This document shows, in pieces, positions 1-10,128 of a stretch of DNA of 64,000 nt. Positions within the stretch are counted from its first letter, which is position 1. Each line of letters begins with the position of its first letter. The translations under genes and the position numbers were made by a program. Origin of the DNA: Nemertoderma westbladi. Its lineage: Eukaryota > Xenacoelomorpha > Nemertodermatida > Nemertodermatidae. The notes beneath the pieces are model-generated. The model did no database searches, was not told the origin of the DNA, and was given only the letters and a program-made list of their open reading frames with translations. The DNA lies in assembly GCA_032718475.1 (NCBI GenBank), contig JAUCBJ010009048.1:1-64000 (forward strand), written 5' to 3'.

Positions 1-266
1 CATAGGTGGCGTAAATAATTATGTCTAGTTACATTCATATGACAGAATGAACAACATATTGTTATTTTATCCATGTTGAAGTTTGTTTAGATAAATAATA
101 ATAATAATAATAATAATAAAATATGTCCAAAGATTAAAATAAAATGAAATGATATGATATTGACTATATCTAAACATTTATATGCTAGCGAGGGAAATAA
201 TTTTAAACCAATCACCAATCGCTTATGACTATTGGAAACCGCAAAGAGTTTAACTTATGATTAGGT
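1..266. other. AT-rich non-coding flank with (AAT)n microsatellite
   Basis: No coding frame is supported here. A short (AAT)n run lies at about 98-119. The stretch is the 3' flank of the minus-strand ORF that ends at 267. Confidence 0.6.
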
Positions 267-1331
267 TTACATATTAGGATAATAATCTGGTTTCCATGGA
301 GAATTAGTAACAGGCTCTACTAGAACTGGGTTACTGACAACTTTCTGTTTCTTTGCAGGTGATGCGTTGGTAAATTTACTCGATGATCTTGGCTTCCGAG
401 GTAATATTTCAGGAAAGACCTGTTGCGGTTGAGAGCAACTCTCTTCAACATCCGGATTAGGTGATGGGATCTCTACGAATGCTTTAGGTTTATCCAAAAG
501 GACAAAACCGTCAACATGGGCTTCAGTAAGAGAAACGCCATCCATCGATTCTTTGAGAAAACTAATATGGGCTTTATCATTCAAGTAATGCAACTCAATA
601 GAATTTCCGCCGGCACCTACTTCAGTAGAATTATCGGTGTTGGTGATAATAATTTTTTTATTATTGGTTTTAATCATTTTGAGCCGGTCTGATAATTGAA
701 TGATATTTTTATCAAAAAGATGCTTGTCTGTTTCATCGACTTGGTTGTCCCACTCTCGCAACAAAACGGTTAGTTCCTGTTTTGACAAATTGAAACCCGT
801 ATAATAGTTAAAACCAACACTATCAGTGTATCTGAGGCTGATTTTCCATAAGCCAACATAGTTGGTTCCTTTAAAAGCTGTTACAAATCCAATAAACTCT
901 GGATTTGATAATTCAATGTAGAATTGATCGCTAATAATCTCTAGCGGTGGAGAGAGAAATTGCAATAATTTCCCTCTGTATTGAATTAGAACTTCAGTAA
1001 AAGCTTTGTTGAGAACTTTACATTTGCCTTGTTTCTGAACGTAAACATCACCCGATGTGGGGTTGATGGAAATATTCAAATTTCCCCGCGCAAAACGAAG
1101 AGTTGGATATATCCTACCTGGTATAATTGCTGGTCTGGATTGATGTTGGTTGTTGTTGGTTGTTTCTAGAATGTCTAACAAATAGCGGGTATCTTGATGG
1201 GAAAAACAAATTGATTCGTTGTCCTCCTGAGATTCCACAATAAAATACTTGCTGTGAACGACGGTACAAGTATATTTATTGTAAGTAAATTTCCAGCTAT
1301 TTGTTGCTCCGGTTTTTTGCGTTAAGGCCAT
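267..1331 (-). CDS. Unrecognised 354-aa protein, possibly nuclear
   Basis: This is one uninterrupted frame from ATG to TAA with no intron. I do not recognise the family. The first 230 residues alternate short beta-like segments and charged turns. Around residues 165-200 the order aromatic/basic strand, then FNLSKQELTVLLREWDN, loosely recalls the strand-strand-helix end of PC4-type single-strand DNA-binding folds, but this is a weak resemblance by eye. The C-terminal 70 residues are rich in Pro, Ser and Lys and contain a basic patch (SPAKKQKVV) that could be a nuclear localisation signal. Many codons end in A or T, like the surrounding DNA. An (AAT)n run sits just upstream of the ATG, and the nested inverted repeats at 1407-1693 start 76 bp away. 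It could be a lineage-specific host gene or a cargo gene of an old mobile element. That it is a real coding frame is likely from its length in AT-rich DNA; its function is unknown. Confidence 0.55.
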   Translation of the reverse strand: MALTQKTGATNSWKFTYNKYTCTVVHSKYFIVESQEDNESICFSHQDTRYLLDILETTNNNQHQSRPAIIPGRIYPTLRFARGNLNISINPTSGDVYVQKQGKCKVLNKAFTEVLIQYRGKLLQFLSPPLEIISDQFYIELSNPEFIGFVTAFKGTNYVGLWKISLRYTDSVGFNYYTGFNLSKQELTVLLREWDNQVDETDKHLFDKNIIQLSDRLKMIKTNNKKIIITNTDNSTEVGAGGNSIELHYLNDKAHISFLKESMDGVSLTEAHVDGFVLLDKPKAFVEIPSPNPDVEESCSQPQQVFPEILPRKPRSSSKFTNASPAKKQKVVSNPVLVEPVTNSPWKPDYYPNM

Positions 1332-1406
1332 AATAATAATAATAATAAATACGAAAAATATTACAAGTGATAAATTTTAAACCGTATCGCTGTAATAAAT
1401 TGACAC

Positions 1407-1693
1407 CATAGTTCTCACTCTAAAATTGTGTTAAACGTAATTATTTAACTCACTTGAAATCACATTTTCAAGAATATAATTGTTTTAATTGTCACATGAA
1501 ATCTTCATGTGAAGAAAATTGTAAACAATAATAATATTCTTGAAAATGCGATTTCTTGTGAGTTAAATAATTACGTTTAGAAACCCAATGTGGGAAACAG
1601 TATCATTTATTTGAGTGTTTCCGACTAACGAATATACAACGAGTAAGATAATGAAGAAATTATTAAGGAAATAACACAATTTCAGAGTGAGAA
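1407..1693. repeat. Nested inverted repeats (cruciform-capable)
   Basis: The outer arms are about 23 bp (1411-1434 and 1671-1693, GTTCTCACTCT against AGAGTGAGAAC). The inner arms are about 55 bp (about 1432-1487 and 1523-1580) with a few mismatches. A perfect 8-bp stem with a 3-nt loop (CACATGAA-atc-TTCATGTG) sits at the centre near 1492-1510. A 90-bp unpaired stretch separates the right arms. It looks like a small foldback element, but I see no target duplication. Confidence 0.6.
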
Positions 1694-2255
1694 CAAAAAA
1701 ATTAGATATGGTATCAATATATTACCATGAAGATTACAAGTGATGAATTTTATTAAAAACATTCAGTTATATATAAATTTGCGATGTGGCATAGTCAACG
1801 AAGAAGAGATGGGACGTGTCATAATCATCGACGAATAAGAAAAGAGATGGGGTGCAACGTGGATGAATGGTTGGTTGGTTACGTGGATAGGAAATATGTG
1901 AAAGAATATGAATCATAGGGTTGTGTGTAATAATCAATAATTATTATAATAAAAACGCACAGTATAATGTTAGTGGTAGCCTTTCAATATGGCACAGATG
2001 CTGTGGGATCGGTTAGGTTGAGTAACTATGGAAATGTTCGTATACGTGTAGCTGGAACGTGGCGGAATTTCATGTATCATACGGCTGGACTGGTAGGCTG
2101 GTTGGTTGGTTGGTTTGGCGACGGCCGTCGAAGAGTAGCACTAGCTAGCGGTGGGTAAATCGTTGAGCTGGCAATCGATATAATATAGGGTGGGGTATAT
2201 GTGTGGTGGTGCGTGTAGATGGCCACGTCGTCGTTAGTAGTGTCAACAGCATTCA
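1694..2255. other. Non-coding, GGTT-rich
   Basis: I see no gene. Runs of GGTT occur near 1870-1882 and 2097-2115, upstream of the TCGG array, and may be its older edge. Confidence 0.5.
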
Positions 2256-2503
2256 GTCGGTCGGTCGATCGGTCGGTCGGTCGGTCGGTCGGTCGGTCGG
2301 TCGGTCGGTCGGTCGGTCGGTCGGTCGGTCGGTCGGTCGGTCGGTCGGTCGGTCGGTCGGTCGGTCGGTCGGTCGGTCGGTCGGTCGGTCGGTCGGTCGG
2401 TCGGTCGGTCGGTCGGTCGGTCGGTCGGTCGGTCGGTCGGTCGGTCGGTCGGTCGGTCGGTCGGTCGGTCGGTCGGTCGGTCGGTCGGTCGGTCGGTCGG
2501 TCG
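2256..2503. repeat. (TCGG)n microsatellite, about 62 units
   Basis: This is an almost perfect tetranucleotide array with one GATC variant unit near its left end (2266-2271). It lacks stops in several frames on both strands, so the Ser-Val-Gly-Arg and Pro-Thr-Asp-Arg repeat frames across it are artefacts. Confidence 0.97.
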
Positions 2504-2708
2504 ATTGAGGTTAGGCTACGCGTAGGTGATAAGCAACGATTGGTTGAAGGCAAGGCAACGACGCGAATCAATACTGTTGGTGACAGATGGTCATTAAACA
2601 CTGCAATTTAGCACCGGAATTTGGCATTTTTAATAGCCCTCCGAGATCTAGCCCATAGCCCAAGCTAGGGAGGAGTACGCCCATGTCTATGTTTCTCCTA
2701 CTACTTAT

Positions 2709-3222
2709 GTGTCTGAATGCCGGATCACTGCCTAAAGGATAAACACCCACACTGAAACTCAGTCTCCCTTTCATCCTACACATTTTAGGTTTCCTCTACA
2801 ATATGTGTCTGAATGCCGGATCACTGCCTAAAGGATAGACACCCACACTGAAACTCAGTCTCCCTTTCATCCTACACATTTTAGGTTTCCTCTACAATAT
2901 GTGTCTGAATGCCGGATCACTGCCTAAAGGATAAACACCCACACTGAAACTCAGTCTCCCTTTCATCCTACACATTGTAGGTTTCCTCTACAATATGTGT
3001 CTGAATGCCGGGTCACTGCCTAAAGGATAAACACCCACACTGAAACTCAGTCTCCCTTTCATCCTACACATTCTAGGTTTCCTCTACAATATGTGTCTGA
3101 ATGCCGGATCACTGCCTAAAGGATAAACACCCACACTGATACTCAGTCTCCCTTTCAACCTACACATTCTAGGTTTCCTCTACAATATGTGTCTGGATGC
3201 TGGATCACTGCCTAAAGCCTGG
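2709..3222. repeat. 96-bp minisatellite, five full copies plus a partial one
   Basis: The string GTGTCTGAATGCCGGATCAC recurs with starts at 2709, 2805, 2901, 2997, 3093 and 3189, giving an exact 96-bp period. The last copy breaks off after about 34 bp. The copies differ by only a few bases, so the array expanded recently. I see no coding capacity. Confidence 0.95.
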
Positions 3223-3384
3223 AAGACAACTACAGTGAAAATACTGTACAAACGGAAAGTTAAAATAACGGATCCTGACTGACACCATGTTCAACTCTAA
3301 ACAGGAAAGTTTACATCACCTTTGTAGATTTGTCTATCTGTAAACAATATAGTACCGGGCCGGGCCCCTCCCGGAATTGAATTG

Positions 3385-4160
3385 AATTAAGAAGGCATTC
3401 GACTCTGTCAGCAGGAAAATGTTTCTGTACAAACTATACACATTATTTGGAGTTTGCGGTAAAACTTATTACATATCATCAAAGATATTCTAAGAGATAA
3501 TTATATCAGAATCTTCGACGGCTTTCGCCTATCAAATATTATAAAACAAGTAATTGGTTTTCTACAAGGAGACTGTCTGTCTGTCTGTCTATCTCCGACC
3601 TGTCGTGTTTCATAATTTATATCGCTGACCTGCCAGCAGCCCTACGACGAACTGTGGATTACATAAACTCGATCTTCTACGCCACCGACCTCGCATTTTA
3701 CTCCTCAAACCCTAAAGATATTCAGGATGCTCTAAATAATCCCCTAATATGGTGTAAAGATAACGGCCTGCAAGTAAACTTAGTAAAAACAAGAATTATA
3801 AAGTTCAGGAAAGGAGGTTGGCTCCCTCAATGCGATAAATTTACACACAACGGGAAACCAGTAGCTCTTTGCAATAAATACGAGTACCTCAGAGTTTTAC
3901 TACAGCCCAGTTTATCCTTCTCTAAACATATTTCAGCTAAGAAAGAAACTGCCTATGCTATCATTGGATCGCTAAACAACCTCAAATTGTCAAACAAACA
4001 AAACAAACAAAATTTAACATGAAAATCGCCCCAATGGTAACTTATGCTCTCACCAAATTCGCCCATCTGCTTTCACTCACCAACCTTAAAGAGATCGATA
4101 AAATCAAATTCATATTATTAAAACGCCTTCTTGGACTCCATTTCAGCTTCCTCAAAACCG
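3385..4160 (+). pseudogene. Non-LTR reverse transcriptase relic
   Basis: The frame-broken translation shows the order typical of a LINE RT: a KAFDSVSRK motif A near 3390, a remnant of the QGD...SP box near 3570 that has been invaded by a (TGTC)n run, and then FYATDLAFYSSN at about 3675-3710, where the catalytic DD pair has become T-D. The open part (3654-4022) continues with a thumb-like NLVKTRIIKFRKGG and YEYLRVLLQPSLSFSKH. Frameshifts and the lost Asp show the copy is dead. The clade is not clear. Confidence 0.75.
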
Positions 4161-4467
4161 ACTCACTCCCGAACTTTAAGTTTTAAATTTAAATGAAAAT
4201 GAAATTTTAATTTTATAAGAATCAAACTCCCCAGCATATTTAACTCAAGCGTTCTAGAACAATATGACAGGTATAGACAAGAACGCCACACCAACTACCT
4301 ACTCGAACAATATCAGCTATTATAGGTCCTCCATTCACAACAACATGGAAACAGCTGTCAACGGTCTGTACCATCTATGGTCACACTAACCGCTGTCTAC
4401 GGTCTATACTATCTATTGGACACACTAACTTGTCTATTTTTCCCATCAAAATATGACGTAATGTTGC

Positions 4468-5841
4468 TCAATGTCCGTAATGATCCAAACAAGCGTCTTT
4501 GACAAGAATAGACCCATCTTTCCGAATAATATACGCTATTTGTTGCGTGCATCTGAATCCAATTCGTGTTGTTCCCCGAGATTTCATTTTTCGTTTATTA
4601 ACTCCTTTATTGGAACTTTTATTAATGCCTGAACGGCTACATTCTCGGACATAATGTTGGTTGCCTTGTTTATCAATGTATCTGCCCTGTTTATCTATTA
4701 GGTGCGATGACTCGGCTCGGTTTTCGATTTCGTAGCACCACTTGCCAAACTCTTCTCGGGTAGAAAATTCCACATCATTAACAATATCAAACTCCATTCC
4801 ATGACATTTATTAAGATGATTGCGAAGTTGAATGCGGCGTTGACCTGTCCAGCTACAGTTTTGTTCCCGACAAATTAATAGATTAGATTTCTTTTTTGAT
4901 TTGTTAGACCGATGGTTTAACTTACAATGTTTGTTGAACATAGTTTTATATCTGAAGATACATGAACACTGCATGCAAAGAAATATTTTAGTTTGCAATT
5001 TATTCGGATGAGATTCCTTCACGTGACGCTGCAGTGATGATCTGAACTTGAATTTTTTAGAACAGTGATCACATTTGAATGATGCATTGTTTATTTCGAT
5101 TTCACCTTGACATTGTGATAATTTCGGATGCTTTTTCTTGACGTGTACATATAAAGTATGAAAAGACTTATAATGTTTTTTGCACTGGTTACAGGAGAAG
5201 GGGCGATTTTGTTTAATTAGATCGTGATGTATCGAGGTATGCCTTCTTCGAACATGTTGCTTAAGACTAGTTTCCGAATTGAACACCTTCTTGCATTCTG
5301 AGCACTCATTGTCATGTATTGGATCAACTGATGTTGCTGAATGTCCGTAGTGATCCAAACAAGCATCTTTGACAAGAATAGACCCATCTTTCCTGGTAAT
5401 ATATGCTATTTCTTGGGTGCATCTAAACACAGTTCTTGGTTTTCCCAGAGGTAACATAGTATGTTTCTTAATTCCTTCATTACCAGCTGAACGGCTACAT
5501 TGTTGGACATAATGTTGGTTGCCTTGTTTGTCACTATATCTGCCACTGCCAGGTTTATCTATTAGGTGTGATGAGACTGCTTGACTTTCGATTTCGCAAC
5601 ACCACTTGTCAAACTCTTCACGGGTAGAAAATTCCATGTCTTTAACAATATAAAACTCCATTCCATGACATTCATTAAGATGATGGCGAAGTTCAATACT
5701 GCGGCGACCTACCCAGCTGCAATGTTGTTCAGAACAAATGACTAGATTTGACCTTTTTTTGCATTCGGGCGATCCATGATATAATTTACAATGTTTGTTG
5801 TACAGTGTTTTATTGTTGAAGGTTGTTGAACACTGGCACAA
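4468..5841 (-). CDS. C2H2 zinc-finger protein with two FLYWCH/WRKY-like domains, internally duplicated
   Basis: The single frame of about 457 codons consists of two related halves. Each half has a C2H2-like finger ending NKHCKL(Y/N)H, a CSW-G-RR-LR-HL-CHG finger-like segment, a conserved STREEF-KWC-EIE block, and a Cys-Cys-HxxH domain ending ACLDHYGH. That last pattern is what FLYWCH/WRKY-like zinc modules near MULE-type transposase genes look like. Three further C2H2 fingers (starts NECSECKKVF, FSCNQCKKHY, FKCDHCSKKF) lie between the halves. A DNA-binding nuclear protein is the natural inference; the target is unknown. The 5' end is uncertain: the frame opens at a TTG, the in-frame upstream sequence reaches a stop near 5866, and an ATG at 5895 is out of frame, so an upstream exon or a frameshift is likely. 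The stop lies where the first half reads Ser (TCA), so one base change (TCA to TGA) may set the C-terminus. Confidence 0.7.
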   Translation of the reverse strand: MCQCSTTFNNKTLYNKHCKLYHGSPECKKRSNLVICSEQHCSWVGRRSIELRHHLNECHGMEFYIVKDMEFSTREEFDKWCCEIESQAVSSHLIDKPGSGRYSDKQGNQHYVQQCSRSAGNEGIKKHTMLPLGKPRTVFRCTQEIAYITRKDGSILVKDACLDHYGHSATSVDPIHDNECSECKKVFNSETSLKQHVRRRHTSIHHDLIKQNRPFSCNQCKKHYKSFHTLYVHVKKKHPKLSQCQGEIEINNASFKCDHCSKKFKFRSSLQRHVKESHPNKLQTKIFLCMQCSCIFRYKTMFNKHCKLNHRSNKSKKKSNLLICREQNCSWTGQRRIQLRNHLNKCHGMEFDIVNDVEFSTREEFGKWCYEIENRAESSHLIDKQGRYIDKQGNQHYVRECSRSGINKSSNKGVNKRKMKSRGTTRIGFRCTQQIAYIIRKDGSILVKDACLDHYGH

Positions 5842-5894
5842 GTAAATTGTTGAGCTAACTGTTTCACTTTACCCGCACTTTCATTATCAGCCAT

Positions 5895-6049
5895 AATACA
5901 ATGCCAACAAAAACCGGCCTACTGATATACCGGTACTGTAGGATTTACTGATATACCGGTAGGATTTATTGATATTGAGATACACTGTACGATTTATTGA
6001 TATTGATATACACCATGACCCGTAATATAGTGCCACTTTCTGATGACAC
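5895..6049. repeat. Degenerate short repeats, TTTATTGATATTGA type
   Basis: Three to four imperfect copies of a GATTTATTGATATTGATATA-like unit occur, some carrying ATACCGGTA. No gene is seen. Confidence 0.5.
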
Positions 6050-6130
6050 GAACCACCCCCCACCCCCCCTCCCCCCAAAAAAAATTGTTTTCTACAAATC
6101 TTTATCATATTGCTTGAAATTGAAACACAA
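6050..6130. mobile_element. Terminal relic of the poly-C MITE family
   Basis: A C-rich run followed by CTACAAATCTTTATCATATT and a TTGAAATTGAAA segment resembles the left arm of the element at 46537-47226 (CTACAAATCTTAATGAGAAT, TTTGAAATATAA). Only one degraded arm is present. Confidence 0.4.
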
Positions 6131-7555
6131 CTAGTTCAACTCACAGTGGTTGGTACCATGAAGCCGGAATTTTCGATTTCACCTTTAAATTATTTTTATA
6201 AGCGTTTTAAAAAAGTGTCTTTTGCGAAATCGCACCATCCGTATCATCAGATCATTGCCATTCTTCACATTAGTCGACAAACAGCTGAGATATATGCGTG
6301 CAAAGATTGCAAGAATTATTGTTCGCTACAGGCCATTTATTCTATTTAATAAATACACAAAATTCTAGAACGTGTTATTTATTTTATGAGTTGGTGGGCA
6401 ACAGCGGTATGCCTATACAATATCTATATTGCGTAGCTAATAATACATAAACAAATTGTTCCAGAATCGTTTAGAAGGATAATTTATCCTACGAATTGTA
6501 GACTGAATTATCAGACAATTTAGACGGCGAAAATGCTGATAATTTCGAAGAAAATTTATTTCGATCAAATTAGCAGCATATTAGTAGCAATTTCGAAGGA
6601 TGTGACTTTGCTGGGTAAAATAAATTAATTTATGGTCGACCATAAATTATGACGTCATGGAGAACTTCAGAAAAAAAAATTAATTGGCAAAGATCAGCCA
6701 CCGTACCAACCCCAAAACATTCCAAGCCCAATTTTTTCTGATTTGGCCCCTAAAGAAACCCTTTTCCCGGGCTGCCGGGGGAACTTCCCCCCAGAACAAA
6801 CACAATACGGTCAGACAGTTGCTAAATGATTTAGAAATAAGTGATTGCCTATATATATATACTACTGGTATTTGCTCCGGCCTAATGCTTTTTCAATGTA
6901 AAATTTGTAATGGAAACCTATAGGAGCGGACCAACTATCGGTCGTATATCATACTCCTGGTATTTGGTCCGCACTGTGGGATAATTAAATACCCGCGCTA
7001 TTGGATTTTTAACCACCAACCCCAAAACATTCCAAGCCCCATTTTTTTCTGATTTGGCCCGCTATGTATACATACAGGCGCCTAACGTTTCCATGAACCA
7101 GTGACTGAGTGAAGTGAACCACACTACAGGACAGCACTAGGCGGACTAGGCTTACACTCTACAGGTAACGGTAGTACACAGTACTACTGTCAGACTGTAC
7201 AGCGTGCTATCTGACTACTGGACTATAGCAATACTGCAATAGCATACACTGATACAGCACAGCAATGCTGCAATGCTACAGTCAGACACAGACAGTACAG
7301 TCCCTGAGTCCACAGCAGCACCTGACTGCCTGAGCACAGTCAATCAGTCAATGTTGTTTTCATTAATTATTACCATTCACGTAAGGCTACACTACGTACT
7401 ACCGGTACGACTACACAACAGCACTTGAGCACTACAATAATAATTTCACTACGATAACTAAATTACGACTGTACGAGGTACTTGTACCGGGCTGCCGGGT
7501 GACTGGGTACCGGTAGGCCTCAGTTATTAATACGGACACTGGATCGGATTTAATA
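6131..7555. other. Non-coding, with a 50-bp direct repeat pair
   Basis: No gene is supported. A segment beginning CCAACCCCAAAACATTCCAA occurs at about 6706-6755 and again at about 7014-7063, about 308 bp apart, both in AT-rich DNA. The 7080-7555 part is richer in CAG/CTG and is the likely promoter and 5' leader of the RPP25-like gene; I see no clear TATA box. Confidence 0.5.
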
Positions 7556-8122
7556 ATGGAAAACTACAAACTCTCCGAAGCAAAGGAACTTCCTTTACCA
7601 CCAGCCGTTTCAGTATTGCGTCCAGCAGTTGACCCCGCCACTGGTCGCAAATTCAACCCGGCGTTTGACCAGGAGGGAGCCGCCAAGTTCCCTATATCCT
7701 ACGGTACTAAACCCCACAAAGTATTCCAAGCCGTCCTTAAGAAGTTCCATAACGAATCAATCCGATGCGTGATCTTTGAGGGTTATGGCCCGGCTTTAAC
7801 TAAAACTATTACTTGTGCGGAAATGTTGAAACGACACAGCAGTAATACTCTTTATCAACATAACCAAGCTTTTTATAAAACCATAGAACACACCTGGGAA
7901 TCAAAGGATACTGATTTGGATAAACTAAAAGTTTCCAGGAATTTACCAGCTTTACGGATAACTATTAGTAAGGATGAGCTGGATGATCAGTTGCCTGGTT
8001 ACCAGGGCCATGGAAGTAGTCCTGAACCAGCGAGGTGCGGGATTGGTACTCCCGTAAAACCCACAGTCCCTACGCAAACTTCCTCATCTCCCAGAAAGAA
8101 GAAGTCAAAGAAAAAACGCTAG
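7556..8122 (+). CDS. RPP25L: RNase P/MRP subunit p25-like protein (Alba domain)
   Basis: The 188-aa intronless frame matches the RPP25/RPP25L family. In known family members the Alba protein pairs with POP7/RPP20 and binds the P3 stem of RNase P and RNase MRP RNA in the nucleus and nucleolus, for tRNA 5' and pre-rRNA processing. The Alba fold lies at about residues 45-142, with the family signature IRCVIFEGYGPALTKTITCAEMLKRH at 69-94 (its Gly-x-Gly-like loop followed by the CAE-x-KR helix) and the PALRITISKDELD strand near 131-143. The C-terminus (175-188) is a Ser then Lys/Arg tail, as expected for RNA binding or nucleolar targeting. Mammalian RPP25 and RPP25L are also intronless, so lack of introns is normal here. 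The ATG is the first in frame. RPP25 and RPP25L cannot be told apart without a tree. Confidence 0.9.
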   Translation: MENYKLSEAKELPLPPAVSVLRPAVDPATGRKFNPAFDQEGAAKFPISYGTKPHKVFQAVLKKFHNESIRCVIFEGYGPALTKTITCAEMLKRHSSNTLYQHNQAFYKTIEHTWESKDTDLDKLKVSRNLPALRITISKDELDDQLPGYQGHGSSPEPARCGIGTPVKPTVPTQTSSSPRKKKSKKKR

Positions 8123-8328
8123 GTGTATGTCAGTATGTTGGGGTGGCTATACAGAATTATTTCGGACTTAAAACTGTACAAATGGGGACAACAGCTTTTA
8201 TACTACCTACTGGTTGGAATTATGCATAACTACCCCATGCGTATGAGGAATCATCCATATACAGTACTTATACATATTGTATGTCCCAAGAAGACCAATA
8301 GAGAAAAAAAGACAAAATGAATAATAAG

Positions 8329-8334
8329 AATAAA
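8329..8334 (+). promoter_or_regulatory. Likely polyadenylation signal of the RPP25-like gene
   Basis: An AATAAA lies about 205 bp after the stop codon in a T/A-rich 3' region, the first exact match downstream of the gene. Confidence 0.5.
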
Positions 8335-8339
8335 AACAC

Positions 8340-8681
8340 TTTTTTTCCTGATAATTTATTATTTAACACGTTTTTTATTATTTAATACACGTAATAATAC
8401 TTGTAATATTTAATTAAATACAAACAGTGAATAAACGTGGAACCGGAACTGACAAGGAAACATGAGACTTTCCTCTACCGAGTGTTTGCGGTCCCTTAGA
8501 TAGGTTGAACTGTATTAAATACCTTGACAATGATACTAATGTTACTTTGAGTTTGATCTAACCATTGAGACCATTTATCTTTGAAATGTTATCCTACTGT
8601 TAGTACCAACCTAATGTTCTTAGTACATCAGTTTTATATGAGTCAGTGTTTGGGTTGCATGAATCTTGAATCATGAATCAA
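8340..8681. other. Non-coding AT-rich spacer
   Basis: I see nothing beyond AT-rich sequence downstream of the RPP25-like gene. Confidence 0.5.
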
Positions 8682-8933
8682 TGCTTTCGCCGTGAGGACC
8701 AGCCAGTGCATAATCTTGTGCTTTGGCAGCCTCATGTAGTGAATAAGCATGGTGGACTGGACAGCCCATGACTTTCTTGAGACGCATCTTAAAGGACACT
8801 GGCCTTGAAGATGCGGATGATCTAGCAAATGTCATGGGTGATAGGGAGTTGTGGCGGTGCAATTTTGTCGATAAGCCGGCACAGCATTCTTAAAAATGCA
8901 GCTGCAATGCAGCATGCTGATCCTAGTAGTACA
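8682..8933 (+). mobile_element. 5'-truncated 3' end of the RTE-like LINE
   Basis: The sequence matches, on the opposite strand, the last ~250 bp of the intact LINE at 11415-15176: GCTTTCGCCGTGAGGACCAG through the ORF stop to the TGCAGCTGCAATGCAGC hairpin and a GATCCTAGTAGT tail. A 5'-truncated insertion is the normal product of LINE integration. Confidence 0.85.
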
Positions 8934-8939
8934 TGAATC

Positions 8940-9165
8940 TACTACTACTACTACTACGATCGTCATGCTGCATTGCAGCTGCATTATATATATATTACAT
9001 ATATATTAAGAATGCTGTGCCGTGCCGGCTTGTCGATAAAATTGCGCCGCTACAACTCCCTATCACCCATAACAGTTGCTATATCATCCGTATCTTCAAT
9101 GCCAGTGTCCTTTAATTAAGATGCGTCTCAAGAAAGTCATGTGCTGTCCACCATGCTGAGTTCTC
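8940..9165 (-). mobile_element. LINE 3'-end relic, tail to tail with the previous one
   Basis: A (CTA)n run, read as (TAG)n on the minus strand, is followed by the GCAGCTGC hairpin and the reverse complement of the LINE 3' coding end. An AT-rich insert interrupts it near 8983-9008. It meets the plus-strand relic tail to tail around 8935-8960. Confidence 0.75.
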
Positions 9166-9231
9166 CTTCGTCTTTGAGTTTGACAACCCGACATCGGGAA
9201 ATTTAAATTCTCCAAAGAGCAAACCTGTTTT

Positions 9232-9580
9232 TACTAGGATCGGCATGCTGCATTGCAGCTGCATTTTTAAGAATGCTGTGCCGGCTTGTCGACAACATTG
9301 CGCCGCCACAACTCCCTATTACCCATCACATTTGCTAGATCATCCGCATCTTCAAGGCCAGAGTCCTTTAAGATGCATCTCAAGAAAGTGTCTCAAGAAA
9401 GAAAGAAATCTGTGTCACCATCAACAGTAGACACAAATGTTGTCAAACCATCGTATATTGATCTGATTGCTGCACTAAATTCATCAGAAATCCTCCCATA
9501 TAATGAAAGTATGCTGAACTGAACATACGTGAGCGAGAGACTGAATCAAAGGCCTTGAAGAAGTCAACAAAGATAACAGG
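9232..9580 (-). mobile_element. Second minus-strand LINE relic with internal deletion
   Basis: The 3' end (TAGGATCGGCATGCTGCATT onward) runs into the LINE coding region to about 9395 and then jumps to an upstream LINE segment (CTGTGTCACCATCAACAGTA, matching 12421 onward). About 0.8 kb has therefore been lost from the middle. It ends at the 43-bp minisatellite. Confidence 0.8.
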
Positions 9581-10128
9581 GAGGGAGGGAGTTGTGGCAG
9601 GGAATATTCTAACGACCCGTGGATAGGGAGGGAGTTATGGCAGAGAATATTCTAACGACCCGTGGATAGGGAGGGAGTTATGGCAGGGAATATTCTAACG
9701 ACCCGTGGATAGGGAGGGAGTTATGGCAGGGAATATTCTAACGACCCGTGGATAGGGAGGGAGGGAGTTGTGGCAGGGAATATTCTAACGACCCGTGGAT
9801 AGGGAGGGAGTTATGGCAGGGAATATTCTAACGAACCGTGGATAGGGAGGGAGTTGTGGCAGGGAATATTCTAACGACCCGTGGATAGGGAGGGAGTTGT
9901 GGCAGGGAATATTCTAACGACCCGTGGATAGGGAGGGAGTTGTGGCAGGGAATATTCTAACGACCCGTGGATAGGGAGGGAGTTGTGGCAGGGAATATTC
10001 TAACGACCACCCGTGGATAGGGAGGGAGTTGTGGAAGGGAATATTCTAACGACCCGTGGATAGGGAGGGAGTTGTGGCAGGAAATATTCTATCGACCCGT
10101 GGATAGGGAGGGAGTTGTGGCAGGGAAT
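9580..10128. repeat. 43-bp minisatellite, about 12-13 copies
   Basis: The unit begins GGGAGGGAGTTATGGCAGGG and ends AACGACCCGTGGATA. The copies differ mainly by ATG/GTG in the middle and an occasional extra GGGA. It abuts the LINE relic, and part of the unit (GATAGGGAGTTGTGGC) resembles the LINE 3' coding end (GATAGGGAGTTGTGGCGGTG), so the array may have grown from LINE sequence. Confidence 0.92.

Noticed and set aside
2077-2611. Ser-Val-Gly-Arg or Pro-Thr-Asp-Arg repeat proteins
   Set aside because: They are translations of the (TCGG)n microsatellite on either strand and have no gene context.
9580-10128. CRISPR-like array
   Set aside because: The repeats are directly adjacent without unique spacers, and the DNA is eukaryotic; they are minisatellites. 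The same applies to the 32-bp arrays.
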